Source: Microbacterium sp. SY138 (GTDB lineage Bacteria; Actinomycetota; Actinomycetes; Actinomycetales; Microbacteriaceae). From it: a DNA stretch of 64,000 nucleotides. The notes beneath the pieces are model-generated. The model saw nothing but the letters and a program-made list of their open reading frames with translations, ran no database searches and had not been told where the DNA came from. The stretch covers positions 2,914,001 through 2,978,000 of the forward strand of contig NZ_CP155793.1 of assembly GCF_039729145.1 (NCBI RefSeq), read 5' to 3'. Positions 1 through 8,890 of this stretch are shown here, piece after piece. The position numbers and the translations under genes are program-made. Position 1 is the stretch's first letter; every line of letters starts with the position of its first letter.

Positions 1-1
1 T

Positions 2-202
2 CTCGAATCGCTCACGGAACGTGAGCGGGACGTCTTCCTCGCGATCGGCCGCGGACTCACCAACGCAGAGATCGCTCAGAGTCTGTACGTCGGCGAGTCC
101 ACGGTCAAGACCCACGTCGGTCGTGTGCTGGCGAAGCTCAGCGCGCGGGACAGGATCCACGCGGTCATCCTGGCGCATCGGCTCGGGCTCGTCGGCGACT
201 AG
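2..202 (+). CDS. LuxR-family response regulator, C-terminal HTH (5' truncated by window edge)
   Basis: The reading frame enters from the left edge and ends at TAG 200-202, giving the last 66 residues. They form a complete LuxR/NarL-type helix-turn-helix: [22 protein letters not shown], then [14 protein letters not shown]. This is the DNA-binding domain of NarL-type two-component regulators, so a receiver domain is expected upstream, outside the window. Target genes cannot be inferred. Confidence 0.85.
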   Translation, partial: LESLTERERDVFLAIGRGLTNAEIAQSLYVGESTVKTHVGRVLAKLSARDRIHAVILAHRLGLVGD

Positions 203-212
203 CCCGATCTCA

Positions 213-1166
213 TCAGGCTCGCGACGGCGCCCATTCCGAGACGCGGTCGAGCCGCTGCACCTCATCGTCCGAGAGCTCCAGACGCGCCCCGGCGAGCAGG
301 TCGGGAACCTGTTCCACGGTTCGCGCGCTCGCGATCGGTGCGACCACGGTCGGTTGCGCGCGAAGCCACGCGAGCGAGGTCGCGGCGATCGAAACGCCGT
401 GCACATCGCCGATCTCCTCGAGCGCGTCGATGATCCGCAGGCCCGCTTCGGTGGCGTATTTCGCGGCGCCCTGCGCCCGGGGCGAAGTCTGACCCGCGGC
501 GTCCGTCGAGCGGTACTTGCCGGTGAGGAAGCCACTGGCCAGGGAGTAGTACGGGATGAGTCCGAGGTCGAACTCCTCGGCGACCGGGATGATCGTGTCC
601 TCGACCTCGTTGCGGTGCACGAGGTTGTAGTGCGGCTGCACCGCGACCGGCAGCGCGACTCCGAGGTGACGGGCGATCTCGACCCACTCGCGGATACGCT
701 CGGCGGAGTAGTTCGACACGGCGATGTGCCGGACCAGGCCGTCTTCGACCAGTCGCCCGAATGCGCTGACGGTCTCCTCCAGCGGAACGGTCTCGTCATC
801 GAAATGCGCGTAGTACAGGTCGATCTCATCGATGCCCAGGCGCTTCAGCGAGGCCTCGGCGGCCTTGCGGACATTCGCGGCGGAGAGGCCGCGGAACTGC
901 GGGTGCTGACTGACCTTGGTCGCGACGACCACACCCGCAGGTTTGCGCGAGGCCAACCACTCGCCGACGATCGTCTCACTCTCTCCTCCTTCGTTTCCCG
1001 GCACCCACGCGCTGTACGAGTCGGCGGTATCGATGAAGTCTCCGCCTCCGTCCACGAAGGTGTCGAGGACGGCGAAGGACGTGTCACGGTCGGCTGTCCA
1101 GCCGAACACGTTGCCGCCGAGCGAGAGCGGAAGGACGTCGAGATCACTGGTACCGATGCGGGTCAT
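213..1166 (-). CDS. aldo/keto reductase
   Basis: NAD(P)H-dependent oxidoreductase of the aldo/keto reductase superfamily, about 317 residues, the usual length for a single TIM barrel. Visible features are the N-terminal LSLGGNVFGW strand, DTADSY (catalytic Asp and Tyr region), the Lys-containing VATKVS strand, the IDLYYAHFDD strand where the catalytic His is expected, and IAVSNYSAERI. The start is placed at ATG 1166 (MTRIGTSDLDV), which begins the barrel directly; an in-frame start at 1199 would add a non-homologous leader. The gene overlaps the 3' end of the upstream PPK2 gene by 23 bp, so they are probably cotranscribed. Substrate unknown. Confidence 0.9.
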   Translation of the reverse strand: MTRIGTSDLDVLPLSLGGNVFGWTADRDTSFAVLDTFVDGGGDFIDTADSYSAWVPGNEGGESETIVGEWLASRKPAGVVVATKVSQHPQFRGLSAANVRKAAEASLKRLGIDEIDLYYAHFDDETVPLEETVSAFGRLVEDGLVRHIAVSNYSAERIREWVEIARHLGVALPVAVQPHYNLVHRNEVEDTIIPVAEEFDLGLIPYYSLASGFLTGKYRSTDAAGQTSPRAQGAAKYATEAGLRIIDALEEIGDVHGVSIAATSLAWLRAQPTVVAPIASARTVEQVPDLLAGARLELSDDEVQRLDRVSEWAPSRA

Positions 1167-2022
1167 GATGAGAGCAACCGGTGATCCCGCCTCCCGCATT
1201 CCCGGACGACGCCGTGTTGCGCTCCATGAACGTCACGGTGGCAATGCCTCCCCCCTCGTCGTGGATCTGCGAGGGGCGGCCCACGATCCGCGGATCCGGA
1301 GCGTGGGCGACCATCGGGTCCTTGCCCGGATAGTCGAACCGTGCGAGAACACATCTCATCGCTTCCAGCCGCGCGCGCCTCTTGTCGTTCGACGAGATGA
1401 CGACCCACGGGAGGGCCGGGGTGTCCGTGTGGAAGAACATGGCCGCCGCTGCCTCGGTGTAGTCCTCCCATCTGTCGACGCTCGTGAGGTCGGTGGGGCT
1501 GAGCTTCCACTGCTTGAGCGGATCCTCGCCGCGACGGGTGAACCGGCGCCGTTGTTCCGCCTCGCCGATCGAGAACCACAGCTTGATGAGGCGGATGCCC
1601 GAACCGACAAGCATGCGCTCGAACTCCGGCGCGGTCTGGATGAACTCCTCGTACTCCGCCGACGAGCAGTACCCCATCACGCGTTCGACGCCCGCTCGGT
1701 TGTACCAGGAGCGATCCATCAGCACGATCTCACCGCCCGACGGCAGATGCGCGACGTAGCGCTGGAAATACCACTGCGTCCGCTCGACATCGCTGGGTTT
1801 GTCGAGCGCGACGACACGAGCGCCGCGGGGGTTCAGGTGCTCCATGAAGCGTGCGATCGCACCGCCCGCGCCCGCCGCATCCCGCCCCTCGAACAGGATG
1901 AGGACCCGTTCCGACGAGCGCGTGATGTGCGCCTGGAGTTTGAGGAGTTCGATCTGCAGCAGTCGTTTCTCGCGCGCGTATGCCGCCCGTGTGACCGTCG
2001 GGAGTTCGGACGAGCTGCCCAT
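1144..2022 (-). CDS. polyphosphate kinase 2 family protein with altered Walker A motif
   Basis: PPK2-family protein (292 aa); relatives transfer phosphate between polyphosphate and nucleotides. The fold is recognisable throughout: VLILFEGRDAAG, the EHLNPRG segment, MDRSWYNRAGVERVMGY, the KLWFSI strand and the SPTDL / RWEDY region. The Walker A motif reads GRDAAGAGG instead of the usual GRDAAGKGG, so the phosphate-binding Lys is Ala (residue 52, codon 1867-1869), and the following K/R is also Ala. The lid region and second acidic motif look normal. ATG 2022 follows a GGGGAGG ribosome-binding site; a longer frame to 2154 has no family match. Whether it is an active kinase is uncertain. Confidence 0.85.
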   Translation of the reverse strand: MGSSSELPTVTRAAYAREKRLLQIELLKLQAHITRSSERVLILFEGRDAAGAGGAIARFMEHLNPRGARVVALDKPSDVERTQWYFQRYVAHLPSGGEIVLMDRSWYNRAGVERVMGYCSSAEYEEFIQTAPEFERMLVGSGIRLIKLWFSIGEAEQRRRFTRRGEDPLKQWKLSPTDLTSVDRWEDYTEAAAAMFFHTDTPALPWVVISSNDKRRARLEAMRCVLARFDYPGKDPMVAHAPDPRIVGRPSQIHDEGGGIATVTFMERNTASSGNAGGGITGCSHHDPHRYQ

Positions 2023-2260
2023 CGCCTCCCCCTCCCCTGGCGCTTCTCGATCGCGCGACGCATGAGGCAAAGCGCAGGTGGCCGCGGCGGGGAGTCGGCC
2101 ACCTGCGCCGTCATCGACCCGGCGTGATCTCGTTGAATCCACCAGGAAACTCAACGCTTAGTAACATATCACCTCGTAGCGCGATACTCCGGAATGTACT
2201 TCTCGCACCCAGCCGTCACCGGAGACGCGACGAGGTCGAAGTCACGGCTATCGTTCACTC

Positions 2261-2599
2261 ATGGGAACGATCCAGTACGGCAGCGGTGACGAGATCCACA
2301 TCGAGGACCGCGCACTCGCACATCTCAAAGTGGTCATCGCCACGAAATTGCGACGCAATGAGAGCTTCACGCTGTCGTGGCGGCACCCCGACGGCGACGC
2401 CCCCGGCCGTTCGACCATCTGGCTGCACCCATCGATCCCGCTGCGCTTCACCTTCGACGAGCCAGAGGCCCCTCAGCTCAACCCGAAATGGATTCAGGAC
2501 CTCATGCAGTCGGCGAGCTCCACGGGCGGGATCAGCCTCATCGAGGAAGTGGTCGAAGCGCCGCCGACCGGCGACGCGGACTCACCTCACCTGGACTGA
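2261..2599 (+). CDS. conserved small protein, DUF7882-type
   Basis: A 112-residue protein starting MGTIQYGSGDEIHIEDRAL. I recognise this as a small actinobacterial family (DUF7882), often mislabelled ATP-dependent DNA ligase in databases; no ligase motif is present. The conserved core is HLKVVIATKLRRNESFTLSW with a later WIQDLMQSASS helix. It stands alone, with convergent and divergent neighbours. No function is known to me. Confidence 0.75.
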   Translation: MGTIQYGSGDEIHIEDRALAHLKVVIATKLRRNESFTLSWRHPDGDAPGRSTIWLHPSIPLRFTFDEPEAPQLNPKWIQDLMQSASSTGGISLIEEVVEAPPTGDADSPHLD

Positions 2600-2630
2600 A
2601 CTCTCCGAATGAGCGACGTGCGGACGCGCG

Positions 2631-2909
2631 TCAGCTCGCCCGCCACACGGAGAGCAGCTGCCATCCTTCCGGCACCTGGGACTCGAGCGCGGCCATGTCG
2701 TCACCCTCGATCTCGCGGATGCCGTCGCGACGCAGGAACTTGCCCTCGACGGATCGCATCGATCCGGCCTTCTCCATCGTCGCCATGGCCGACACCAGGT
2801 CCCATCCCGCAGGCGCCTGGGCGGTGAGCTGTGCACGGACCTCGGCGAGATCTTCGCCTTTGAGGGTGACGCTGTGGGCTTCGAGCGGGCGGATCAGTCC
2901 GTGGAGCAT
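2631..2909 (-). CDS. conserved hypothetical protein (92 aa)
   Basis: A short acidic protein with two similar halves: one ends in APAGWDLVSAM and the other in VPEGWQLLSVW, both preceded by a G-E/D-D helix (LKGEDLAEV and IEGDDMAAL). This suggests an internal duplication of a roughly 40-residue unit. No signal peptide or membrane segment. It is convergent with the DUF7882-type gene. Function unknown. Confidence 0.65.
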   Translation of the reverse strand: MLHGLIRPLEAHSVTLKGEDLAEVRAQLTAQAPAGWDLVSAMATMEKAGSMRSVEGKFLRRDGIREIEGDDMAALESQVPEGWQLLSVWRAS

Positions 2910-3146
2910 CAGACCAGCCTACGACCCTCCACCCGCGATCCCGTCGGGGCCACGGACACGCTGCCGGCAACCGGATTCTGCAGCTGATCCGTTTCCGCGC
3001 GCAGAGCGTGGGCACTTCCGTGGGCAGTGCCCAGATCGTGCGCTCCACTCCCCTCGCCGCCGTCGTCGAGTTCCGCGCGGAAGAGAAGACGTTCCGATGC
3101 TGGGTGTGGGGTAACGCCGTGGCGCTCGCCGACGAAGTCTCCTGAA
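2910..3146. other. intergenic stretch, probable remnant DNA
   Basis: No convincing start-to-stop gene. A plus-strand frame without a start codon runs to TGA near 3147 and reads plausibly as protein (VVEFRAEEKTFRCWVWGN), followed by the same TGAAACGACAGAAGA string found after the carboxypeptidase gene near 5853. It may be the 3' end of a deleted hydrolase-type gene; this is weak inference. Confidence 0.3.
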
Positions 3147-3147
3147 A

Positions 3148-3247
3148 CGACAGAAGACCCCCACCCGGCCGAAGCGGGAGGCAATCTCTCACGTTATCGA
3201 GCTCTGAGGTCGGGTGTCTGTAGACCAAAGAGGGGACAGCGCGGCGG
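3148..3247 (+). promoter_or_regulatory. decayed terminator plus conserved upstream element, copy 1
   Basis: Positions 3157-3188 resemble the intact hairpin at 4833-4872, but the right arm is broken. Positions 3186-3247 closely match 4868-4930, upstream of the second hydrolase: both contain CTGTAGRCC, then GGGGACAGCGCGG, ending about 30 nt before the start codon. The match fades before the start codons, so it is probably a shared promoter, operator or 5' leader and not a coding duplication. The regulator is unknown. Confidence 0.6.
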
Positions 3248-3272
3248 GCGTGTTCTTCAATACGTTGTGCGT

Positions 3273-4139
3273 ATGAGTCCTCCTCAAGAACCACATCCGC
3301 TGGGTGCGAGCTTCGCACATCGCCCCGTATCGCGTCGGACCATGCTCGCGGCCACCGGCATTACCGCAGGCGTAGCGCTCGTCGGGCACGGCATCCTGAC
3401 CGGTGAATCGGCGTCCGCAGCTGTACCCGCCGCGAACGGATACATCTACCCCACTGACCCGTTCAAAGCATCCACCGAGGCAGCTGGACAGTTCAACGCG
3501 CCACGTGAGGGCACGCGACGCCATATGGGGCTGGACACCTGGGGGTACCGTGGCATGCCGATCCTCGCAATAGCAGGTGGATATGTATCCGGAGGCGACT
3601 GGGAGTCCACGCCCAGCGATCCCCACGGGTGGGGGAACCACATCGTCGTCGACCATGGCAACAGCGTTGTGAGCAGGTATGCCCACTTCGAAGGGGCCCC
3701 CATCGTCGCGCGAGGCGCGACGGTCGCACAGGGGCAGGTGCTCGGCTACATGGGCAACAGCCAACGAGGACCACGCAACTCCGCGATGGGAGTGCACCTG
3801 CACTTCGAGATTCTCGTGAACGGTGCCTTCGTCAGCCCCCTCGCATTCTTGGCGGGCAACTCATCTCCGCCCGTGACTAACCCCAACCCTGACCCCGGCT
3901 ACGAACCGATTGGAATCGCTGACATGACCTTCCTGCGCATCACCCCCATCAACGGAACCAACGCCGACGCCGGCGTATACCGCTGGATCATCGACCCCGC
4001 CGCAGGAACCAAGCGGAACATCGACGGGGGCGAGTACGAGTACCTGAAAGCTGTCGGCTACCGTGAGGTGGGGGGCCTCCAGCCTCCGATCACCTCGGCG
4101 CGGTATCAGCAGATCTATCCGGCAGCAACCACTCCGTAA
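3273..4139 (+). CDS. Tat-exported M23 (LytM-type) peptidase
   Basis: Secreted zinc peptidase of family M23 (288 aa), expected to cut peptidoglycan cross-bridges. The N terminus has a twin-arginine signal (SRRTMLAATGITAG, then a hydrophobic stretch ending SASA). The catalytic core shows RRHMGLD (HxxxD zinc ligands) and HLHFEI (HxH), with YAHFEG between. The C-terminal ~90 residues form a separate acidic module with MTFLRITPINGTNADAGVYRW. ATG 3273 is chosen because it begins the Tat signal. The gene shares its upstream element with the M15 peptidase gene 1.7 kb downstream and ends in a strong terminator. Confidence 0.88.
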   Translation: MSPPQEPHPLGASFAHRPVSRRTMLAATGITAGVALVGHGILTGESASAAVPAANGYIYPTDPFKASTEAAGQFNAPREGTRRHMGLDTWGYRGMPILAIAGGYVSGGDWESTPSDPHGWGNHIVVDHGNSVVSRYAHFEGAPIVARGATVAQGQVLGYMGNSQRGPRNSAMGVHLHFEILVNGAFVSPLAFLAGNSSPPVTNPNPDPGYEPIGIADMTFLRITPINGTNADAGVYRWIIDPAAGTKRNIDGGEYEYLKAVGYREVGGLQPPITSARYQQIYPAATTP

Positions 4140-4144
4140 AGCAA

Positions 4145-4185
4145 CAGAAGACCCCACCCTGCGTCGGGCAGGGTGGGGTCTTCTG
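4145..4185 (+). terminator. rho-independent-type hairpin after M23 gene
   Basis: Long inverted repeat CAGAAGACCCCACCCTGC / GGCAGGGTGGGGTCTTCTG five bases past the stop of the M23 gene. GC-rich arms with little T-tract, as is usual for this genome. Confidence 0.8.
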
Positions 4186-4263
4186 CGTTCAGAGTCCGAG
4201 GCGATCGGTGGATCGCGGCCGCGGCCGCGGCGGTGATGACCTGCACGGCGGTGCGGATCGCTC

Positions 4264-4404
4264 GAGTCCGCTGCGATCACGCTCGATGTCTATGCCGACC
4301 TCTTCGACGACAATCTCAGTGCTGTCTCGGCGAACCTCGAGAGCGCCGCCCGCGCGCAGAGTGCGGGCAAATCGTGGGCAACACTCCTCGCCCAGACACG
4401 ATAA
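4264..4404 (+). pseudogene. tyrosine integrase, 3'-terminal remnant
   Basis: This frame reads ESAAITLDVYADLFDDNL, then SAVSANLESAARAQ, to TAA 4402-4404. That is the typical C terminus of actinobacterial phage tyrosine integrases, beginning just before the strand with the catalytic Tyr (AAITLDVYADLF). Upstream sequence does not continue the family and has no start, so only about 46 codons remain. It directly abuts a copy of the tRNA-Thr terminator and tRNA 3' end, the normal position of an integrase at its attachment site. Confidence 0.8.
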
Positions 4405-4470
4405 AGGCCCGCATCCCACTGGCTCCAGGGACGCGGGCCTTCGTCTCAGAGCCGACTACGGGACTCGAAC
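4404..4470. repeat. duplicated tRNA-Thr terminator and 3' end (att-like), outer copy
   Basis: The stretch repeats, in the same orientation, the sequence at 6362-6432. It holds the tRNA terminator hairpin (AAGGCCCGCATCCC arm) and GAGCCGACTACGGGACTCGA, the 3' end of the tRNA-Thr gene on the minus strand. The match stops within the tRNA T-arm region. Such partial tRNA copies mark the far end of an element integrated into a tRNA 3' end. A shorter match (CTCCTCGCC.AGACA) extends leftward into the integrase remnant. Confidence 0.8.
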
Positions 4471-4712
4471 TCTCCTTCACGGCCGCGGCGCGGGGACATC
4501 CGCGAAACGACGGGCGCAATCGACCACGCTCAACCGCCTACAACCACCGTCAGACGCGGACACCCGTGGGTAGAACGTGGGCGCGCCGTGCTCCGCTCAC
4601 ACGAGAGTTGACGGCTCTCGTTCAGGACGTCGGATGCCTCGGCATAGAACCGAACCTCTCGGCCGGAGGAAGGAATCACCGGCGATGGGGAACCCTGCGG
4701 CGACGCTCGCTC

Positions 4713-4817
4713 GGCGCGACCGACGTCATGGCGCTCGCTGAGCTGTCGAAGGTTCCCGGCGTCGCATGGGACACGTTCTCGTTCCTCGCCGGCTACATCG
4801 GCGCCCCCACGTCCTGA
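4713..4817 (+). pseudogene. remnant of a hydrolase C-terminal domain
   Basis: In frame to TGA 4815-4817 it reads GATDVMALAELSKVPGVAW, DTFSFLAGYIGAP. This nearly duplicates the last 34 residues of the M15 peptidase ending at 5825 (GATDVMALPELSTVPGVTW, DTFIYLSRYIGAP). No upstream part of such a gene is intact, so this is a truncated third copy of the module. A perfect terminator follows. Confidence 0.75.
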
Positions 4818-4832
4818 CTCCCTAGGGACGAC

Positions 4833-4872
4833 GAGAGACCCCCACCCGGCCGAAGCCGGGTGGGGGTCTCTC
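4833..4872 (+). terminator. perfect 18-bp hairpin terminator
   Basis: Left arm 4833-4850 and right arm 4855-4872 are exactly complementary, closed by a CGAA tetraloop. It ends the remnant above and precedes the conserved upstream element of the next gene. Confidence 0.85.
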
Positions 4873-4930
4873 AACATATCGACGTCTGAGCTCGCGCGTC
4901 TGTAGGCCGAAAAGGGGACAGCGCGGGCCG
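4868..4930 (+). promoter_or_regulatory. conserved upstream element, copy 2
   Basis: Matches 3186-3247. A CTGT...ACAG pair encloses GGCCGAAAAGGGG and could form a short stem. The spacing to the start codon (about 30 nt) is the same in both copies. Probably controls the two hydrolase genes together. Confidence 0.6.
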
Positions 4931-4955
4931 GACGGTGAACCCTAGGTTTAGTTCC

Positions 4956-5825
4956 ATGCACAACACCCTCGAGGCGCCGCCGCCGGGAATCATTGCAGCC
5001 GATAACCCCGGCACAGCACCACCGCCCGCTAGCCGTCCACCCGTATCACGACGGATCTTCCTATCCGCAGCTGCCATCGCAGCCCTTGTGGCTGCCGCGG
5101 GCCCAGTCGTGGGGCAGGCAACTTCTGCCCGTGCCGACTGGGGGCCATATCGGAATGGTGAGATCCCACTGGATGCGCTCACCCCTATCCCATGGAAGCC
5201 GTCTCTCTACCTGCGGTCCGACGCAGTAGCAGCGCTCGTTGCTCTGAACGCCTCGTTCCGGAAACAGTTCGGACGCGACCTGCCACTGTCAGATGCCTAC
5301 AGAGACCTCCCCAACCAAGTCAAAGCCCGCCAAGACTGGTGCGCCCGGGGCCATTGCGAGAACGCTGCAATACCTGGGCAATCGAACCACGGCTGGGCTG
5401 TCGCCATCGACATTGGTATCCCTATCGATGCATGGACCAATCCGATCTACCTCTGGATGAAATCGAACGCCCCCCAGTGGGGGTGGATCCATCCGAACTG
5501 GGCAGAGCCCGGTGGGCAGAAACCAGACGAAGCCTGGCACTGGGAGTACACAGGCGTCTACAAGCCGACCCCCGAGACATCAGCAACGGAGAACAACGTG
5601 GAAGCAATCGTCAAGGCCCCGAACGGAATCGTCGTGCACCTCCGGCCTGGAGGAAAGACGAACTTCGGGACACCGCAGGAGTACAACCTCTTCCGTGATC
5701 AGATCGCTTTCCTTCGCAACGCCGGTGCGACCGATGTGATGGCGCTTCCTGAGCTGTCCACAGTGCCCGGCGTGACGTGGGACACCTTCATCTACCTCTC
5801 GCGCTACATCGGCGCCCCCGAGTAG
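4956..5825 (+). CDS. Tat-exported M15-family D,D-carboxypeptidase/endolysin-like protein
   Basis: Secreted zinc peptidase of the VanY/M15B type (289 aa), expected to trim peptidoglycan stem peptides. It has a Tat-like signal (SRRIFLSAAAIAALVAAAG to ATSARA), the metal motif SNHGWAVAIDIG (SxHxxGxAxD) and DEAWHWEY (ExxWH). A C-terminal module after about residue 210 ends GATDVMALPELSTVPGVTW and recurs as a fragment at 4713-4817. ATG 4956 starts the signal; an upstream GTG at 4935 is less likely. The gene lies between the two att-like tRNA copies, so it is probably cargo of the decayed element. Confidence 0.85.
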   Translation: MHNTLEAPPPGIIAADNPGTAPPPASRPPVSRRIFLSAAAIAALVAAAGPVVGQATSARADWGPYRNGEIPLDALTPIPWKPSLYLRSDAVAALVALNASFRKQFGRDLPLSDAYRDLPNQVKARQDWCARGHCENAAIPGQSNHGWAVAIDIGIPIDAWTNPIYLWMKSNAPQWGWIHPNWAEPGGQKPDEAWHWEYTGVYKPTPETSATENNVEAIVKAPNGIVVHLRPGGKTNFGTPQEYNLFRDQIAFLRNAGATDVMALPELSTVPGVTWDTFIYLSRYIGAPE

Positions 5826-5863
5826 GTACGCAGCGTCAACAGCGTGACACGCTGAAACGACAG

Positions 5864-5896
5864 AAGATCCCCGCCAAGCTAGGCGGGGATCTTTTT
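5864..5896 (+). terminator. rho-independent terminator
   Basis: Arms AAGATCCCCGCC / GGCGGGGATCTT with a six-base loop and a T5 run, 38 bases after the M15 stop codon. Confidence 0.9.
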
Positions 5897-6081
5897 GCGA
5901 TCAAGTGCACTCGAGCCGTGAGGGGCTGTCCTGGGCTGGCCTGATGTTCATCGGTCTCATCTGCTCTCCTTCCGCGCTATCCGACCTGATTCCTCCGCTG
6001 AATGTCCGAACTGCCGACAGCATTCGGATCATTCGGCCTGTGAGTCTTCTGGGTGGCCGATCGCAGCCGAGAGGAACCCTC

Positions 6082-6354
6082 ATGTCAGACGCCACGCCCG
6101 CCGCCGGTTGGTACCCGGCACCGCACGCCGACAACGAGCTGCGCTACTGGGACGGTATGCACTGGCTCGAGCCGGAGCCCGCCCCTGCCAACGTGACCAG
6201 CGATGCACTCCCGACGGCGGCAGATGTTCCCGGTGAGGCCGCAACGCCGACCGAGGCGGAACCCAGCGCGAAGGCGAAGATGCCCGCGAAGAAAAAGTGG
6301 ATCATCGGCGGATCGATTGCCGCCGGGTGGAGTGTCGAGATGCTCCTCGCCTAG
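6082..6354 (+). CDS. DUF2510 protein, C-terminally truncated
   Basis: The N terminus AAGWYPAPHADNELRYWDG is the DUF2510 signature found at the N termini of many actinobacterial membrane proteins. An Ala/Pro/Glu-rich linker and the start of a membrane segment (KKKWIIGGSIAAG) follow, then the frame changes to WSVEMLLA and stops. The DNA across this end (CTCCTCGCC.AGACA..A) matches the end of the integrase remnant at 4385-4404, so the gene was probably cut by the same integration or deletion. It is 90 residues long and lacks a full transmembrane helix. Confidence 0.7.
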   Translation: MSDATPAAGWYPAPHADNELRYWDGMHWLEPEPAPANVTSDALPTAADVPGEAATPTEAEPSAKAKMPAKKKWIIGGSIAAGWSVEMLLA

Positions 6355-6362
6355 ACAGGACA

Positions 6363-6402
6363 AAGGCCCGCATCCCGACTGTTTCCATGGGATGCGGGCC
6401 TT
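6363..6402 (-). terminator. terminator of tRNA-Thr(UGU)
   Basis: 14-bp arms AAGGCCCGCATCCC / GGGATGCGGGCCTT directly downstream of the minus-strand tRNA. The same hairpin, with one mismatch, is at 4404-4441. Confidence 0.85.
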
Positions 6403-6408
6403 CGTGTG

Positions 6409-6484
6409 TGGAGCCGACTACGGGACTCGAACCCGTAACCCCCGTATTACAAGTACGGTGCGCTACCAATTGCGCCAAGTCGGC
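6409..6484 (-). tRNA. tRNA-Thr (anticodon UGU), CCA encoded
   Basis: Complete cloverleaf on the minus strand: acceptor GCCGACT / AGTCGGC, D-arm GGCGCAATTGGTAGCGC, anticodon stem CCGTA-CTTGTAA-TACGG with anticodon TGT, T-arm ACGGG-TTCGAAC-CCGT, discriminator T and encoded CCA. Its 3' end is duplicated at 4449-4470. Confidence 0.96.
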
Positions 6485-6529
6485 GGATGCCATCCATCAG
6501 CTTAGCGATGGCATCGACCCCGGTTCGAA

Positions 6530-7474
6530 CTACGGGGCGGGCGTGGTGGTCGACGTGGGCGTCGGAGACGGCGTCTCACGGGAGGCATCGCTCGCGACGC
6601 TCAGCACGAACTGCGAGAACTCGGCCGGGTCGTCGAACGCACCGACGTACGCCTCGCCGTTCGCGACGATCATGGGCGCGGTGTTGAGCATCAGGTCTTT
6701 CGAGCCGGCGAGCGGTCCGTCGAGCGCGCGCGTGGTCGCCTCCTTCGCCCAACCGACGAAGTCACCGTTCTCGATGCACGACCGGACGGCCTTGGTGTTG
6801 TCGGTGCCGACGGCGGCTGCCAGATTCGCCAGGTCCTCGTCTGACATCCCGTCACTGCCGACCTCGGGCTGGTCGTCGAGCAGGTCGTGATTGAAGGCGT
6901 AGAACTGCGCAGGCGAGTGCGTGGCGACGCACGCGGCGGCCGCGGCGGAACGCAACGAGTACTTGGTGCCGTTCGAGCTCGCGGTGAGCAAGGCGACCGG
7001 GTGGTAGCTGACGGTGACCGCCCCCTCCTCGATCCAACCGGCGAGCTGACGCGCATTTGCCCGCTCGAACTTTCCGGCGTCCGGCGAGAGGTAGTCGACG
7101 TAGACGTGGATGTCGACCTTGTCGGAGGAGGTCGCGCTGGGGGTCGGCTCAGTCGAAGCGCCCGCATCGGTCGGCTCTGCCGAGGGCGTCGCGGGGACCT
7201 CATCGGATCCGGCAACGGCGGTGATGTCGGTGACGACGACGCCATCCGACTCCATCCCCGTCGGGGTGAGCTTCGGCTTCGACACCTGAGCGGACACCGC
7301 AAGGGTCACGGCGGTGCCGATCGCCCCCACCGCGACGACGGCGACGGCGCCGATGATGATCCGTCGCATGAGGCGCGCCCTCGACTGCTGGGCGTGCACT
7401 TTCTGAGCCTTCTCCCGCACGGCCTCGCGAGAATTGCGAGGTGTGGGGACGTTCGGCGTTTCGTCGCTCGACAT
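6530..7474 (-). CDS. membrane-anchored thioredoxin-fold (DsbA-like) protein lacking CxxC
   Basis: A 314-residue protein with a cytoplasmic N terminus, one membrane helix (RRIIIGAVAVVAVGAIGTAV), a Ser/Thr/Pro-rich linker and an extracytoplasmic DsbA-like domain starting at VDIHVYVDYLSP. Where DsbA relatives have YxDFxCPxC, this reads YVDYLSPDAGKF, so both active-site cysteines are gone. The cis-Pro region TAPMIVANGEAYVG is kept, and two other Cys remain (AACVATH and RSCIENG). It ends in a Pro/Thr tail. A redox role is unlikely; a chaperone or binding role is possible. Confidence 0.8.
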   Translation of the reverse strand: MSSDETPNVPTPRNSREAVREKAQKVHAQQSRARLMRRIIIGAVAVVAVGAIGTAVTLAVSAQVSKPKLTPTGMESDGVVVTDITAVAGSDEVPATPSAEPTDAGASTEPTPSATSSDKVDIHVYVDYLSPDAGKFERANARQLAGWIEEGAVTVSYHPVALLTASSNGTKYSLRSAAAAACVATHSPAQFYAFNHDLLDDQPEVGSDGMSDEDLANLAAAVGTDNTKAVRSCIENGDFVGWAKEATTRALDGPLAGSKDLMLNTAPMIVANGEAYVGAFDDPAEFSQFVLSVASDASRETPSPTPTSTTTPAP

Positions 7475-7703
7475 CGTTCCTCTTGTGAGTCTGCGGGGGT
7501 CCGGGTTGGCCCCGACCGCCGCTGAGCGACGATCGCCGCTGGGCGCGGCCGAGATCGATGCTAACCAGTGAGGCTGAGAAATACCCAGGTACAGCCGTTC
7601 ATGTCATACTGATCTCGACCCAAAGACGGGTCACGGTGGCTCATCCCACCGCTTCATCACTACGGATCGTCCGGCACGTACCTGCCGGTGAAGGAGAAAC
7701 ACA

Positions 7704-8807
<1,104 letters not shown>

Positions 8808-8817
8808 TCGGATCCAC

Positions 8818-8864
8818 AGACGCGGCGCAGGCTGACCTCGGTCGCCTGCGCCGCGTCTCTTTTT
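8818..8864 (+). terminator. rho-independent terminator after ugpC
   Basis: 15-bp arms AGACGCGGCGCAGGC / GCCTGCGCCGCGTCT followed by CTTTTTCC. Confidence 0.92.
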
Positions 8865-8890
8865 CCTCTTCGTACGCCACCAGGAGCATC

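Noticed and set aside
3186..3247. Known riboswitch (c-di-AMP class) upstream of the hydrolase
   Set aside because: Such riboswitches do control cell-wall hydrolases in actinobacteria, but I could not match the conserved core; kept as an unnamed element.
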